DNA of 64,000 nt from Bombus terrestris (taxonomy: Eukaryota > Arthropoda > Insecta > Hymenoptera > Apidae), in contig NC_063271.1 in assembly GCF_910591885.1 (NCBI RefSeq), forward strand, positions 18,553,334 through 18,617,333, in the 5' to 3' direction. The notes beneath the pieces were generated by a model. It had not been told where the DNA came from and ran no database searches. It was given only the letters and a program-made list of their open reading frames with translations. A program made the translations under genes and the position numbers. Each line of letters starts with the position of its first letter. Positions within the stretch are counted from its first letter, which is position 1. Below are positions 23,731 through 38,500 of this stretch, one piece after another.

Positions 23731-25883
23731 AACGCGTAAATTATGGTCACGTTTGCGATTTACTGATCTTCTAGTTAGCAATGGCCGTGCAAATATTAGC
23801 CATGCACAACTCATGATCTACTAGAATACGTCACACAACGCAGCAGTTAAAAATATTAGTTGGTAAAATGGTCGATAAACAACCAGTTTCGTTCTTGCGA
23901 AAGAGTTGGGGAATGAGAAAGAAAGAAAGATCGGAAAGATTTGTTACAAATACTTGTTATTCATTAGATATAGAAGAAGATCTATCATAAATACGTATGT
24001 CTACTGTATAACGATTACGCTACTCTAGCAGGATTTAATGGCACGCTAACACGTCGCGTATCAGAGGTCCTTCGTGCAACGACGGACCAACGATGAGGCC
24101 TCGTGTAACGCGAAGTAAATGTAGGACATAATTAACACAACGCACACATCAGGAGACCTCGCTGTAAAGACGACACCGATCTATGTCAATTGAATTGCAC
24201 CCGTTTCCTCGGCTACTTACTGGATTAAGCTCTTGCCTAAGAGATTAATTACGTGTCTTACATATAGCTACGTCTGATATAATTTATAAAAATGAAACAA
24301 ATATTGAACAAACATCATATAACCAAATTTAGTGTAAAATTTCGTTACGCCATAACAGAAATCGTAGATCGAATAGTGTCGTGAACACGAATTTTTAGAT
24401 GGTACAAGATATTTTTTAATGATCCTGAGTCTATTCAACCTGTTAGGCGGTAAAGACGAGTTACTTCGACGCTATTAATCCAAATTTCTTAGATATGATG
24501 GACCACCTATTTTTTAATTCATAATTCATCTTATAGATATTTATCTACTTAAAAGACAATAAAAATGTATGCATTTAACAGAGAAGAAAGTATAAGAAAG
24601 CAATCAATCTTTGCAAACAAAAATGCTTAAAAGCTTTTGTTTGAAAAAGCAACAAAGAAGCATTGTTCAAGTCTGGCTTGATGCTTCGTATCGTTCGTCG
24701 ATCATTCGTAGAAAAGGATCACAGCGGTAAACAATGAACGTGTCACCATTGAGAGCGTCGCGTATTGGCAATTACATTCACGTCTACGGCCGTATTACTG
24801 CGCTTATAATACCGGGAGTATCATTGGTATGTATTATAGCAGCACACAAGGACGCAGGGAAAGTGACACAGTTTGCGCCATAGTTGAACAGAAGAAAATC
24901 GACGAATCGGTGGAGAAGAGAGCCGTTAGGAAATCCCATTGTTTCCTATCGGTCTGGCTACCATCAACGTGACGAGTCGCTATTCTCGAGTGACATAATC
25001 TTTCGTTGGTTTCAGTCACAAAGACAGTCGTCTTAGTCTAAGTAAATGTAAAGAAATCAAGGATGTTTTTAAAGCTTAACAAGTTTTTAAAATTTGTGAA
25101 TGTATCCACGCCGTTTCATGTATCTTTATAACATTGATTTTATAGAATGATGCGTATAAAATTTATGAATGGGAATGGCTGAGCAAACGCGATCGTAAAT
25201 TATTTAGAAACAAGTGATAATCTGAGAAACAACGGACGTATTAAAATTTCAAAGAAAATTTTGTTGACGAGGATATTTTCTACGAGTACTTTTCAAGTCG
25301 TAAAAGTTTTATGTCGCGAGTATGAGTCGATATTATGGGGCAAGGAGTTGACTGTTCCAAGTTTTAGGTTTTAGTTTCGCCACATATATTATCAATTTTT
25401 ATTCTCGGGATAGAATCTCAGCTCGTGGCTCTTGGATTCTTTGAAAATTTAGTATCGTTAGTACTAATCGGTTAAGTACATTTCTCGGCAAATTTTATTT
25501 GCCCTCTTTGAGTCTCACTGTCTTCCAGCTGTTCTTGTCTTTCGTTCTCTATTTTCTACCCAAGAGAATCGTGAAGTGGATTAAAGCGTCAAATGGACGT
25601 TGCAACTCTGTAAACCAAAGAAACAAGCTTAAACGTGTCAAAGGAAATCAAGTATTCCACGATTCACTGTCTCTTCGTTCCATGGGAATACATGTACATA
25701 TCTTGGTTGTCTAAATATTAGGGAATTTCCTGACGACAAATTGTAAAATTAGAACAGTAGATGGAAAGTAGAGGAACACAGTAAGATGCTCAAGCTAGTA
25801 GGTAGACCTTAATGAAACAAACTTTCATGGTTCCATTACTGTTAAATTATTAGAACTGTACATTGTTACTGAACACGTTTTAT

Positions 25884-25994
25884 GTAATATTCTATTCAAA
25901 TGACAATTTTGTGTACCTTACGTTGGATCAGGTATTCGGATATAATTTCGTCTCGTCATTTACGTATCACGTAATGTTCTATTTAAATGATAAT
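25884..25994 (+). repeat. Pair of direct repeats about 87 bases apart
   Basis: GTAATATTCTATTCAAATGA at 25884 recurs as GTAATGTTCTATTTAAATGA at 25971, and the similarity continues a few bases further. It looks like a diverged local duplication in noncoding DNA. Confidence 0.5.
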
Positions 25995-27474
25995 CTTACA
26001 TAGGTTACTTCGATTCACATTTAATGTTAATAATACTTTGTATCCATAAACGCTAATTGCAGAAATAAATGGTAGAACATGATTTTAACAATTCTTCACA
26101 ATTGAGGAGTTTTCTGGGGAAAGAGATAACGTGGTAATATAGCAAATGTTTTGTATGAAACTTCTGACACAGAATTTTTCATATCTTTTATGTTCGATAG
26201 ACATATCGCAGATATTCTCAGACCAGGTGGTTGCAGATAATCGACAAAAGAATGCATAACAGCATAATCATAGACATAAAGGAAATTCCATAAGCATAAA
26301 AATTAATGGCAAAGTAACGAATGACGAAGATGTACCTATTGAATGAGTTAGATGCTTCAGACACCAATAATATAGAAATTGTACAAAGAAAGTAAAAGCC
26401 AAGAAAGAGAATTCATTGGAGCATTGAATCCTCGAAGGCAAACCAATATCTAGTAATATATGAAAGGAACAAAGATACAGATTCTCGTCTATCAGCACAC
26501 GCGGCATACGGTTGCGTTTTTGACAAGAAACGAAAATTGAGAGGGAATCTGAAGCATGTTAAGGAGATATCAAGAGCAATAGAGGCAAGAGAACCAGCAG
26601 AATAAGAGGCAAAAAGAAAAGAAGAGAAAGAAAACTAACAAAATATGCCAAGGAATCTCACAATCAAACACTGAAATAAAACGCAAAAAGAAACCAGTCA
26701 CGCACAAGAAATCGATTCGAATAATTTAGTAAGTCACATTCGGATTCTCATCAGAATGGAGAAATTTATAGTCGATAAATCGGACCTTCTATATCAATCC
26801 AGTTCATCGCTCATCCGATCAAACCAATTACCCAAGATTAATTTAGTGGGCAACATTCATTATAGGATCGTGTATCATACGATTTGATTTGCGAATACGA
26901 TATACGCTGTTCATTAATAAGAATGAATAAAGTTTTATAATAAAAAATATCTTACAGCGCAAATAAATGTATAATATATTTTTTGTAAGATATATAGATA
27001 TTTTGATATATCCCTTGTCTTGGATCAAGTTAGTTGATCAATAATATACTGTCGATTCCAAGTAGTGTATGGGTTTTGGTAGTTGTACTACTGGGAGCTT
27101 ATTACATACTAGCTTGTAATGACTAGTAGTGGACAGTAATATCCCTATTGCGAGGGAGCTATCGAATATGACCATATTAATGAATCTCTGAGACTAGTCG
27201 TACAGGAACTACTGATAAGCAATGTTACAAGAAATTCCGTAATTTAATCGTTCGTTTCGATGTTATAAAACATTTTCGACTATGACCCTATAATAGCATA
27301 AGTTTGGCGATTAACTGTTTGGGCCACTCGTTTTACTAAATCGGTTAACAGAAGCAGCATATCTGTGCTTCCTGGAACGTACGTTATTTGATTTGTCGCA
27401 ACCCTTATCTCTCCAATGTAGGCAACAAATAGTTTATGCACCATTCCTCACTTTTGTAGAAGTAAGAAACAACA

Positions 27475-27615
27475 TTTGAGCACTAAGCTTCATGAAAAGT
27501 AGGTTGGGCGTGCCAGGCTCGTGGCATAGCTGCTATGTTCAGCAGATTTACACTGCCATCCCATAAATCACGGAAAACTTGCGAATTTTGAGCATAAGCT
27601 TCAATAAAGTAGGTT
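27475..27615 (+). repeat. Pair of direct repeats about 112 bases apart
   Basis: TTTGAGCACTAAGCTTCATG at 27475 recurs as TTTGAGCATAAGCTTCAATA at 27587, both followed by an AAGTAGGTT word. It is a diverged local duplication in noncoding DNA, possibly part of a larger old element whose borders I cannot see. Confidence 0.5.
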
Positions 27616-28679
27616 TATATAAAATCCTCAAAACGTACAAAAAGGATGTCATTTATAGATATTTTCGGATAGCGAACTTTGACGCTATTTTTCGAACAAG
27701 CGACGCTTATTTTCAATGGATCTTTTTTTAAACTAACTTAATAGCTGGGTTACTTTCTTTGTAGGTGCCCTGTGGTTCATAAACGATAGTACAAGTTCCT
27801 AAACTTTTATCTGTGGGGCCATTTTAAATGTATAATTTTCAGTGAACCACTTACTTTGTTAAGCGAATTGAGACAAAGAATCGGAAACTGTTGGCGGCAG
27901 ATGAGAGAAAACAGTTAGGAATCTTCCAACGTGTGTGTGCTTTCACAAAGAAATACACTAAAGTGAGTGTTAAAATGGACCGAACTGAACATATGTTATT
28001 GTAACTGTAACATTGTAACTGTTGTAACTGCGAAACTAATGATATTTCGACCCACATTCATTAAGACCTTTTTGCTTGTTGAGGTGAGTAATACATGCTC
28101 CTGAAGTTTGACTTCAATTTCATCGATTGAAGACTAGAATTTTGTATAATATACACATGCATTATTTTATTCTTACAGGAGAACTTTCATAAATCTAGCT
28201 ACATGAGTGATATTAGCATCAGCTTTCTAAAGGCCCAGGAAGGAACAATAGAGAGACACAAACCTAATTTTCTTAGGGTAGAAATCATTTATATTGAAAT
28301 AACCTCTGCAATTAATACGATTATAACAGACATTTAGAGACGTTAAATTCAACGGTATCCATTTTGCGGTATTTAATTCTCCACAGTTAAATTATTGAAT
28401 TGCAGCGTATCAGATTCATGTAAAATTCAGACAATTAGCAGCAAAGTCTTTGTTGTCACTTTGTAAATCTCCACTGCTAACTAGAACTGCTTCAAAGAGA
28501 AAATAGGATTACCAGAAAAAGTACAATAAATTCAAGCGCTACAGTTAATTTATACTTAGAACGCTACAGAAAATCAGGTTATCAGAGGAAATTACACGTT
28601 ATAATATTCACTAGGTGAAATCTTTATTTATTATTGTTAAATATTCTTAATCATTTTGACAAAAATATATGTAGATTTG

Positions 28680-28712
28680 AACGGAAAAACATCCGCAGTC
28701 TAGTGATAACAC
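28680..28712 (+). repeat. Dispersed short repeat, copy E (partial)
   Basis: Contains ACATCCGCAGTCTAGTGATA. It shares the CCGCA and TCTAGTGATAA words with copy A at 13764-13812 but lacks the upstream GCATAAA word. It is a shorter or more diverged member of the family. Confidence 0.35.
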
Positions 28713-31700
28713 ATTGCTTATTACCTCGTTGCAAATACACGGTAATTGCCTCAGCATCATTATTTAGCATCTGACAGGAAAGTTAGGGAACCCGGAAATT
28801 GAAAAAAGTACGAAACTTTGTGTGCAAGTAGAGTAGGTCAACCGCAACACAAATCTACTTTTTTTCAGGATCATAATGCGATTTTAGAGGATGAAATCAT
28901 GCCTTGAAGAAAATGCAGAAATTTCAGAAAATTTTTTAAACAAAAATGTCTTTTACATATGATGTTCCACTAACTACAATCGCGATTTATATTAAAATTA
29001 TTTTTAAGGACATGTAAATAAAGTCGTCAAATTTTGTGATCTAAGGTCACGGTTGATTTATGGTTGCCGGTAATTGATTTTTCAATTTGTAGATTTTCGG
29101 AACCAAGCTGTTTGGAATAAAAATGACTTGTAGCAAAACAGTGAACGATCGTAATGCGGAAAGTCATAAATACTGAAGGATCGACAGCCCCGGTTTTCAC
29201 TCTTAAAGCAATTGCCCAACCCCCGAAAGATAGATTGAGCTGGAAAGGAAATGATGCGACAGCGATCTGCATTGGCCGGCGCACGCAGACGCGCAGCAAC
29301 TGCAATCAATATACATGTAGATATCTGTAGCCTTAAATCCAGATACCATCAAATCTGTTAACACGTGGACGATATTTGATATCGAAAGAAAAAGAAAAAG
29401 TATAAAAATACGAAAAGACTGAGATACTGAGCGATGACGTCAAATAAAAGAGCAGTATCGTTCAAGTAGATGATGGATAACGATAACAACTTTACGATAA
29501 CATCATTTGATAGGAAATATTTTAATATTTTTAGAAGATCCCCAATACACAATCAAAATGATAAACTATGCGTATAAATAATGATCTTTTAGACAAATCC
29601 TTTATATATGTAAACTTCTGGTAAATTAGTATTATGGGAGTGTACAAAAATAATAAAATTATGTATTAATATCAGACCTAGAATAGTCATAGATAGTCAG
29701 TACACGTATCGTCGACATTGGGTCTTGTCACATGAATTTCCTCCGCTTACAACACAAGTAGTAGCTCCAGTGAAGCATTAGATATTATAAACAGACATAT
29801 CATGGATATGTCCACCGTTGCACTAACATGGTCTATCGTGGGAAGTCACATCGGATAGCATTGAAGACATACTCGTTGGATTGGAGACATACTCTACTTT
29901 GGCTTCTGGTTTCCTAACTCAATGGATGAACAGATAACTTTCTTAACTCTCGACCTTTAACCCAGCGTAAACCCACTATGACTTTTGAGTGACATACCAC
30001 AGCTGGATATTCACAGCTAAATACTTCACAGGAAGTGATGCTTCTATTTTCCGATACATTAAGCTATTTAAAACGAACTTCTAAAGTATCTTATTGAAGT
30101 TTCTAAAAATAAGAAAGATATCGAATTGAAGCATTCGTTACGTTTTCTTCTTTTGGTGATGTTTTTGAAGAACATTGTTTCTACTATTCTTAACCAAGTT
30201 TCACACCCAAAAAGTTACGTTTCAAATTAAATGTTATATTTTAGCGGGCATTTTGATAAAAATTTGTTGGGATCGATAAGTTCTAGTCTAAAAGACTTCT
30301 CTAGCTTAGAGAATAGAACATTTAGTAACTTACATCTGTGTTTTGCCATCTGTCTGTGTTCTCGTTATACAGGAAATTTTACAAATTATTTGTCCAAGAT
30401 TTTGAAGTAATTAAACAGCTTTCTTTGTGCCAGTAAAGAGAGAAACAATGTAGAAATTGGCATACTCGACAAGTTGCACGTTATTTTACAGGAAAGCGTG
30501 TATCGCTATTCCCATTTCCTGGGTCCATTCACATGTAGATAACAAAGCTGAACGGTAATCGATAAGCTGCCGTATGGAAATAAAAAACTTCCCGCAGTTT
30601 AATAGAAATCTTCGCTTCGCGTTATGGTCAATCGAACTGCACTCAATTTAACGGTACAAATTTATGGATCAATATCTACAAAAAGTTTAATGCCTTCCTT
30701 GGATCTCTATATTCAACTGCTTCTACTATAAAGTTTTGTATAAATAAAATTTTGTTTTTTCGTAGTTTCGAATTTAACAAATAATAGTACGACGTAACCA
30801 GCATTGGAAACTATACTCAAAATAGGAAATTTTTTTACTTTATTTATTTTATTTTATCTGGTTGCCAAATTTGTTTTCAATTTGATAGGATTGTTCTACT
30901 TTTAATTCTGTATAGAGGACAACAGTCATAGATGGATAGATTCGAATGCTTTTATACCGACACGTGAAATTACTTTACCACCAAACTCGATTGCATCCTT
31001 TTAACGTGCAAAAAGTATACTTGTTCATAGCAGAAGTTTTTTAAGCGAAGCTTTCGAGATATTCCAATTTCCTCCGAATCGGAAGCACCAATTTCTCGGT
31101 AGTGTAACTCTGCAATTTCATTCTTTAATCCATCCTTGTAAAAGAAACAAATGAACAACGGATTTTGTTGATGGCAAGTTGAGAAGTTTCTACAATAAGG
31201 GTACAACGCTTCAGAAAAGTTTTAAAAGGAAAGCAGCGGAGCAGGAGCCACGTTGCATCGTGTCTGCATACTTGGCTTTTGTTATTTTTCATTCTTCGGA
31301 ATAAAAAATTTGCTATTTTTACGATGCTAAACGACCTGAAAAAGAAGAAATAAAACGAGATACAACTCGATTGTTTTTACTCAGGAAACTTCAAGCCGAA
31401 TCGTTTTATCGTATCCTTCGATCGATCGACCGCAAAACCGACTTGTTTCAACCAATTAAGAGTCATCGGGAGTCGCTATAATTTACCGGTACAGTGCATG
31501 CACACGGCCGCTCTGCAGGTTCTTCTTCAACTACGTTAAAAATAAACTCGTTAGTTTGCTATCGGAACTCTGTGTTTCATCGATAGCGGTGACGAGATCG
31601 ATACAGCCACGGAAAAATAGGGCGGACGTGTTTATCGAACGTGTATTCGAATTTGATTTGACATGTGGGAAACTGTAAAATATTCATCTGAAAAATGTTC

Positions 31701-32035
31701 CGATAAACTACGTATCAAATAAAAAACATCGCGGCGCAGACAAGTTCACATTAGGTTGTATGATAAGTTTGTTTCAATTCCTTTAAGAGCGATAAGGATC
31801 GTTACTTTTATACCAGATCTACTTAGATAACAATTAATTAATTTGCTATCTCTTAATAATTGTCAATGGCATTCTTTTTTAATATTTCTGTGAACTTCGT
31901 GGAGTACCTACCTCTCCGAATCATATCAAAAAATGAATGCGATTCTATTATCAATTTAAATTTAAAAGCCTTCCTTGTGAAAAACGAACGACCTTATTAT
32001 ACAAGTTAATGCATCTCTCGTTATTTTATATAGGA

Positions 32036-32475
32036 TTATGCGGTGCACTCAAAAAGTCCTCTGACTGTTGCCATATAGAGAAAAATTTATTGTTCACTGT
32101 TTAGAGTATATACTATATACACTATGCTATTATTTAATTTCGCGTCCTCAAAACGAGTTCTTTCCATGACTACATTTATACATAAGTTCGAAGGAGGAAA
32201 ACGATGGTCGGTGGCAGTAATCGATTTGCGAACCAAAAATGAAGAGACAAACATTGAGCTGTAAGACGTGGCATTATGTATGTAACAAAAGCCACTTGTC
32301 GTATTGGTGCATACAGCAGTACAAACTAAAGATTGTAAATGGTATTTCAGAAGAAGAATTTTCCAGATATGTTACACAAATGTACGAACGTTGCCAACAG
32401 TGTGTAGAAAGAAAAGGGGGCTATATTACGCGTTATATAATAATAGATCGAGGCATAAATAGCGAGATTCGTTAG
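32036..32475 (+). mobile_element. Possible decayed mariner-like transposon fragment
   Basis: An ATG-initiated 78-codon frame (32239-32475) has a C-terminal part, EEEFSRYVTQMYERCQQCVE followed by RKGGYI, that resembles the end of mariner/Tc1-like transposases. In those proteins an aromatic-rich helix precedes an R-x-x-x-C-V/I-x-x-x-G-x-Y motif. The N-terminal part of the frame is not recognisable and no DDE/D catalytic domain is visible. The word GTGCACTCAAAAAGTCCTCT at 32043 resembles a terminal inverted repeat of such elements, but I find no matching right end. This may be coincidence. Confidence 0.25.
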
Positions 32476-35400
32476 TCATTGTTCTATTAAATTTTCGTGG
32501 TGAGAAACTGTGAAAGTGAGAAAAAAGAAAAGAGAAAGAGTGATGAGCGAATAAGGAAATGAAGTGAGTCACGAACAATTGCAAGAGGGAGAGCACCACC
32601 TCCTCTCATTACAATATAGCGTCTATGTGCATTAAAATTCTCGGTATAGAACACTAAAGTTTCCCTTTGTGAGGATATAATACGTATTTTAATGAAAGTA
32701 TCGTGATACACCGCTTTAATTATCACTTGTTTATGTAAGAGCACTTGGCTTTGTACTGCTCTGTCAGATGATCCAGAAAGTTGCTGCGATTTCTTTCCGT
32801 GCGACTACGCTCTTATTTTCCAACTCGAAATAAGTATAAAATAGTACTTTTATGTTTTGAAAATTAACGAAAGTAGATTTCATAGTCTGACTAAAACTGT
32901 TTTTTTATAGACATTATCCATGTGTGGTTTCTAAAAATATTGAAAATTGGACACTGAAGATATATTTTCTGGACGAAAACTATTATGTGACGAGATGTCT
33001 TCTAAAATTAGAAATGTAATCTGCCGTTCGTAAGACGTAATAGCAACTTTCGACGCCTCGCTCTATTCGTTTTCGTTGGTCCAAGTGGGATTCAAAGTTG
33101 GTAACAAGACTAGTTCTCGCAAACTATAAGAATTTACTGAGCACTATTTTTTCCGAGAAAAGATCCCGGGGCTCGTTCTGGAAAATCCTCGAGCTTCGAA
33201 ACGGTTGTTTCAAATCTTACAAAATCACCATGTAGACGTGTCCCGGATCCTTTTGTGGATACACACTCCCTGTAGATTGCTTATCCGCAAGCCTCCGACC
33301 CTTTCACGGTTTTGATGAGTATGTCAACACGTCCGCGATACCGCATTTTCTTTCTTGTGTACTTGTACAAATGCGAACGCAATCATTTTCGTCACTGGCT
33401 ATGCTCTCTACTTTATATAATACAGTCTGAAACTCAGATTCCATGTGGAATTCTATCTAGTGCTAAAAAATACACGACTAGGTAATAATTTTCCCTAATT
33501 AACCCTAATTTGAAGGAACATTGGTAGGTTCTTGTAATACTTTTCTATGTACAATACAAATTTAAATATTTATACGAATATATAAAATATTTTGAATCTT
33601 TCCAGTGTAGCGTATGAAAAACTCTAAGATATAGTAATGTAAATTTCATTGCCTCAGTTAAGAATATTAATTGTGATAATTATAAAATTGTTTTACAAGT
33701 GTTAAAAGATATTGAATCTGTTGAATCATTACTTGATTTATATGATTTTTGAGAAAGTAGTAAACGGTGACAGTTTGATTATCAATTTGGTCATTTCCTT
33801 TGCAATCATATAATATTTAAAAAAACATATTTGGTAGATATGTATCACCGTTTGCAATATTCATAGTATTGTTTATATTCTTCGTTCACTAGGGTCGTCA
33901 ACTCAACGTTCATGAATTTCCTCGGAATCGGATGGTTCCTCCTCAAATGCTTCTCCTGGGACTTTCCCTTCCTCTCGTCCCTTTTTCGTTATATAACCCC
34001 CGTTTTACCCTCGAGTGTCTCGTAAAAAGTATAAAAATCCCACGAAGTCATATCTGCCAATATTACTTCGAGCTGTCAATTTTCACCAAGTTTTCAGTAT
34101 ACATATTGTTCCAATAAGTTTCCGACCAAAATGTAGCACTAGGCTAACTAAAGTTTTTGAAATGTGAAATGTTATGTTAGAGCAGACTAATCCCATTGCT
34201 CTCAATGCTTCAAATAATTTTCTATGAATTGTTAAAATAGTTCCTTGTAATGTTATACGTTTATTTAGATTTTTCATTTACGACTGAATACAGGTAGTAT
34301 ATACGGTATAGGAACTAGACATTTAACCAGCTGGTTAAAAATAACTCAAAACTTTGCTTGTAGAAACATTTGTTTGATAGTTTCAATAGCTTTCTCTTTC
34401 GGATAGTATTTCATTCACTGCACATACGCAAGCTCTAGATTTATGAATCTGATGTTTCCAGAAAGACACAGCTTTTAGTTGTTTCAATTCTGTCTACTTG
34501 CTTTCAAAAAGTGAGATACGAACAATTGTTGGATTAAATACAATTAAACTAATAGAGAATAAATCAAGGTTAAAAAAGCAATAAAATGTCCTAAATTATA
34601 TCGCATTAAATCTGGTTAAAATTTCAGAGGTTTAACAAAAGTGCTTTGTCAATGGAACGATATTTCTGTCTGAATTTCCGGCAATTTTGTTTGTTATGTA
34701 CTTTATGACGTTCGCGCAATTATTAACGAAAATTGGATACACGCACTAGCTTTCTAGGAGAGTGCAATTACGAATCTCGTTACGAGCTGCATATGCTTTT
34801 TTCTAAACACCTGGAAAGCCTTGATGCGGAAAAACATCAAGTGACTGTAAGTGCGAGCAGAGATTTAACGCGCAAACGCCTCGGTAAGTAATCATAGAAG
34901 CCCATAAAATTGTCAAAGAAATACAAATCTATGTGTAATACATGAATTATCTCGCGCTCAGTCTATTTCGCAGTACGTAACAATTTCGTGTCTCCTAACT
35001 CAAAGTTATTTCTATTTATTTCGAGTAATTACTATAGCACGGTTGTTTATGCAAACGTACTTTTTTAGGAATTAACGAAATGAAAATTACACAGAGAGCT
35101 CTGTTTAATACAATCTTCGTTGTCGTGTACATGTGACTTGTGACATTAAACGTCGATTTAAAAAAGAGATTAGAAAAGTAAAAATAATCGTTGATAATTT
35201 TCTTTTAGAAAACAAACAGAATTCTAGTATCAGAGAGGTAATAGAATTGAAAACGTGTAGTAGATTTGTCTATCAGTGGAACCTTTATCGCCATACAGCC
35301 TCTATCATTTGTAATATGTAAATCATTTGTTAACGACAAAAAAAAAAGAAGGGATGTTTACGCGCTTTCCATATGTCCGTATTTCTTTTTGCGCGCGTGA

Positions 35401-38390
35401 TACTTCTTAACCGCACAATTGACATAATGGCCAATTTGGAGTCAGAATGGAGAAACCTCTTCGGTACATGCACCGAGCTCGCAGATAGATCCTTGTTACG
35501 AGTAGTATAGCAGTGCTGTTTGCAGACAGTGACGCGGTTTTGCCAGCGTGTTCCGCGGTCGCATATTTTTCACGTCACGTTTAACCCTTTCAGCGGTATG
35601 GCCGTACATGTATACTTGAACATATGCAGGTCAAATAGAATGACTAATTTCACCATTTATTTGTGATCTTGTTTCTGTTGATAGGTAATAAATATGAAGA
35701 CAGTAACAGATATTAAGCCCTTTAAAAAAAAAATTTAATTGCTCGATACTTGTTTTTTTTTTTTTTTTTGCAAGAATAAGAATATTTCTGCAGGAATCAC
35801 TCTTTACCGAATCGAAAAAAGGTATGTGAATGAATCCGCGAATGCGCAGCTTTTCAGGAAGTATGAAAGGACTGGAATTGAGAAGGAAATCGAGTGAAAA
35901 AGACTGATAAGAAAGAATTTCAATGTTTCATTTTCTTGGGAAAAGGAAGGAACTTCAGAGTTTAAATATGAGAAAATGTTTTTCACATGGGAAATAAAAG
36001 TACATGAAAACAAAAATAATATTACAACATATAAACTGTTCCAGTTTTCTTCCGTCAAACGAGGCTTCTTTATTCTATAAAGCAAAGATAAGAAGAAAAA
36101 ATGTAAACATAGGATCATAAAATATAAGAACTGAACTCGTGATCGTGAGTTTCTTGTTGATTTGAAAATAACTGTCTCTTCCAAAACTTCGAACTATTAA
36201 TGAACTGAATAATTTCGTATAATACACGATTCGTTGAATACTGGTTGTAATGGATAAGTAGAGCTGCTTTTCAAGAAAGGCAACCGAGATTTCCATAACA
36301 TTCTTAGAAGGTCTGAAAATGTCAAGAAAGGACGAGAAATGTCGATGAATGGGTGGCCGTTAGTTCAACATCGGCACACAATGTTCAGCTTTTGATCGCG
36401 TATAGGTGTTATCCTCCCTTATATTCGACCTATTTTTGTGAAGGCGACTTATGATTTGAATTTGAGAACATCGACTAACTTTAGAACGCGTGGTACTTCA
36501 TGGTAATATAAAAAGATTTTTCGCCAGAGTAAACGTTTTTCCTGAACGAAAATATACATTCTGTACTTGCTATCAATCACAATCTAAATACCAAAGAATC
36601 CGCTTTGTTAAAACAGGTTTATATCTTAAGATTACTTCGCATCGCGTAGCAACGTTCCTTTCACCAATTTTGTATTAGAATGTACACGTATATAGATCAT
36701 TATATATTTAAACGAAAGATTGTATGTATACCTAAAGACACAAATTTCTAGATAAAAGATGATTTAACTACATTTAACATGTATATTTCATTAACTTTGA
36801 GATACCAAACTGACCAAAATGAAGCATGGTAGATTTTCTGTCTTTTACAATTACCAAAAGTATTCTGTTTGTGAAATAATTGACATTTATTAATAAATTC
36901 TTAACACAATAACGCAAACTCTTAGCGAATCGATCATTAATTGATTCTTTTAGGCCGTTTAATTTTATCTATAGTTATTCTATAAAAGTAATGTTTTAAT
37001 TGAAGTCATTTGCTTGTTTCACCAACGAGCACAAGTTGACGTTATTCAACGTTAATAGAGGCTATGGCACCGGGACGTTAAAGGTGATCTAGAACACGAG
37101 CGACAGAAACGATGTCGATGGCATTTATACATATTCAAGTATACCGTCTTCGGAATACGTTGTGCTTGATACAAACAAAGAAGGCGTAAAACTGGTCATG
37201 CCATTCCAATCCGGTCGGTATTACATAATTGCTAGATTTCTTTCTGTGCCAGTCTCAATGATAATCTTTATACTATACAAGAAATATCACGAAGTGTTCT
37301 TTTTTGTAACAATTTCATTTTTGGATTGAACGAGGCACTGTTTGATTTGAAAAATATTAAAAACATGACATTTTTATCTATATCAGAAATTTCACCTGAT
37401 GAAGTTAGTTGTTAGGCGGACGGAGATACTAAACAAACATTTTTGACACAATTACTTTGGGCAATCGTTTCCATAATCTAGGTTGATTTGATATCGTACG
37501 TGTCCGATTACTTTTCTCGAGGCAGGAGAAATCGGGAGAGATTTGCTCTGGATCCGGAGAGTTCTTGCTCGGCGAGCAATTCGATTTCGATCAGATATTA
37601 AACTATATTAAACGGTGTTCACGAGTTGGGATTACCTTGCCATTGAATTGACGAAATGTTCAATATAATGCCGCTGAGGATGATATTATCGTCTTATTGC
37701 TTCTACCACATTACCCAAGTTTAAATAGTTCGAGCAGAAAAGGCGCGTCGTTCCGTGGTTTTCTCACAAGGCAATTAAACGATTCATAACAATTCTTATA
37801 TGTATGCTACCTTCTCGCTGACACAAACAACCCTACCACAGAGTCACTCGAGTCATTATCCTAATTTTAATATTTTTTCATCGTAAACCTGAACATATTT
37901 TTTCGTTATTACATATATATGTCTCATTACATAAACAAGCTTGGTTATTCTGCCTACAGTTCAAGATGAATTTTAAAATGTTGAAATTTAGCTGATTCTA
38001 ATAATACTTTCTTGTTCTAACGTAATCGTTTTATTTTTCAAGTTTATGACCGAATTAAACTTTCATCGTAAATCTATACGAAACAATCAGAAACACCATC
38101 AAAGTCACTTATGCTTCCCTCTGTTTTTGTAAGCAACTCTGAACGACGGTAATTTCAGAGGTACTCAGTTCCTGACTGCGGAGCCGGGATGAATTATTCA
38201 AGATCGATTTGTGACAGATAGTCATCTGTATCGAAAGTTCATAGCATAGAAACTGATTGGAATGTCAAGGATAAGCACTGTATGTTGTACCGGAGATTGA
38301 ACTGAACAGAAGGAATATTTTTAAATCGCTTTTACATTAAGTTTGCACTTAAGTATAATTCGTTTTTGATATATATTGTTTAATGGTATT

Positions 38391-38413
38391 ATATATACCA
38401 TTATATATATAGA

Positions 38414-38467
<54 letters not shown>

Positions 38468-38500
38468 CATATTATTACATATATATATATTATATATACA
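38391..38500. repeat. Long AT microsatellite
   Basis: About 110 bases almost wholly of alternating A and T, with a nearly uninterrupted core at 38421-38463. The overlapping open frame (Ile/Tyr repeats) is an artefact. Confidence 0.95.

Noticed and set aside
26250..27210. Purine-rich stretch followed by a possible LTR-like segment (27040-27210), considered as a retrotransposon remnant
   Set aside because: Translations in the plus frames I read are broken by stops, no reverse transcriptase, integrase or protease motif is visible, and no paired LTR was found.
34083..34277. Terminal-repeat-like word TATTGTTCCAATAAGTTTCC near 34104 with a 64-codon minus frame
   Set aside because: It suggests a mariner-type end, but the frame shows no transposase motif and no partner end was found; too weak to call.
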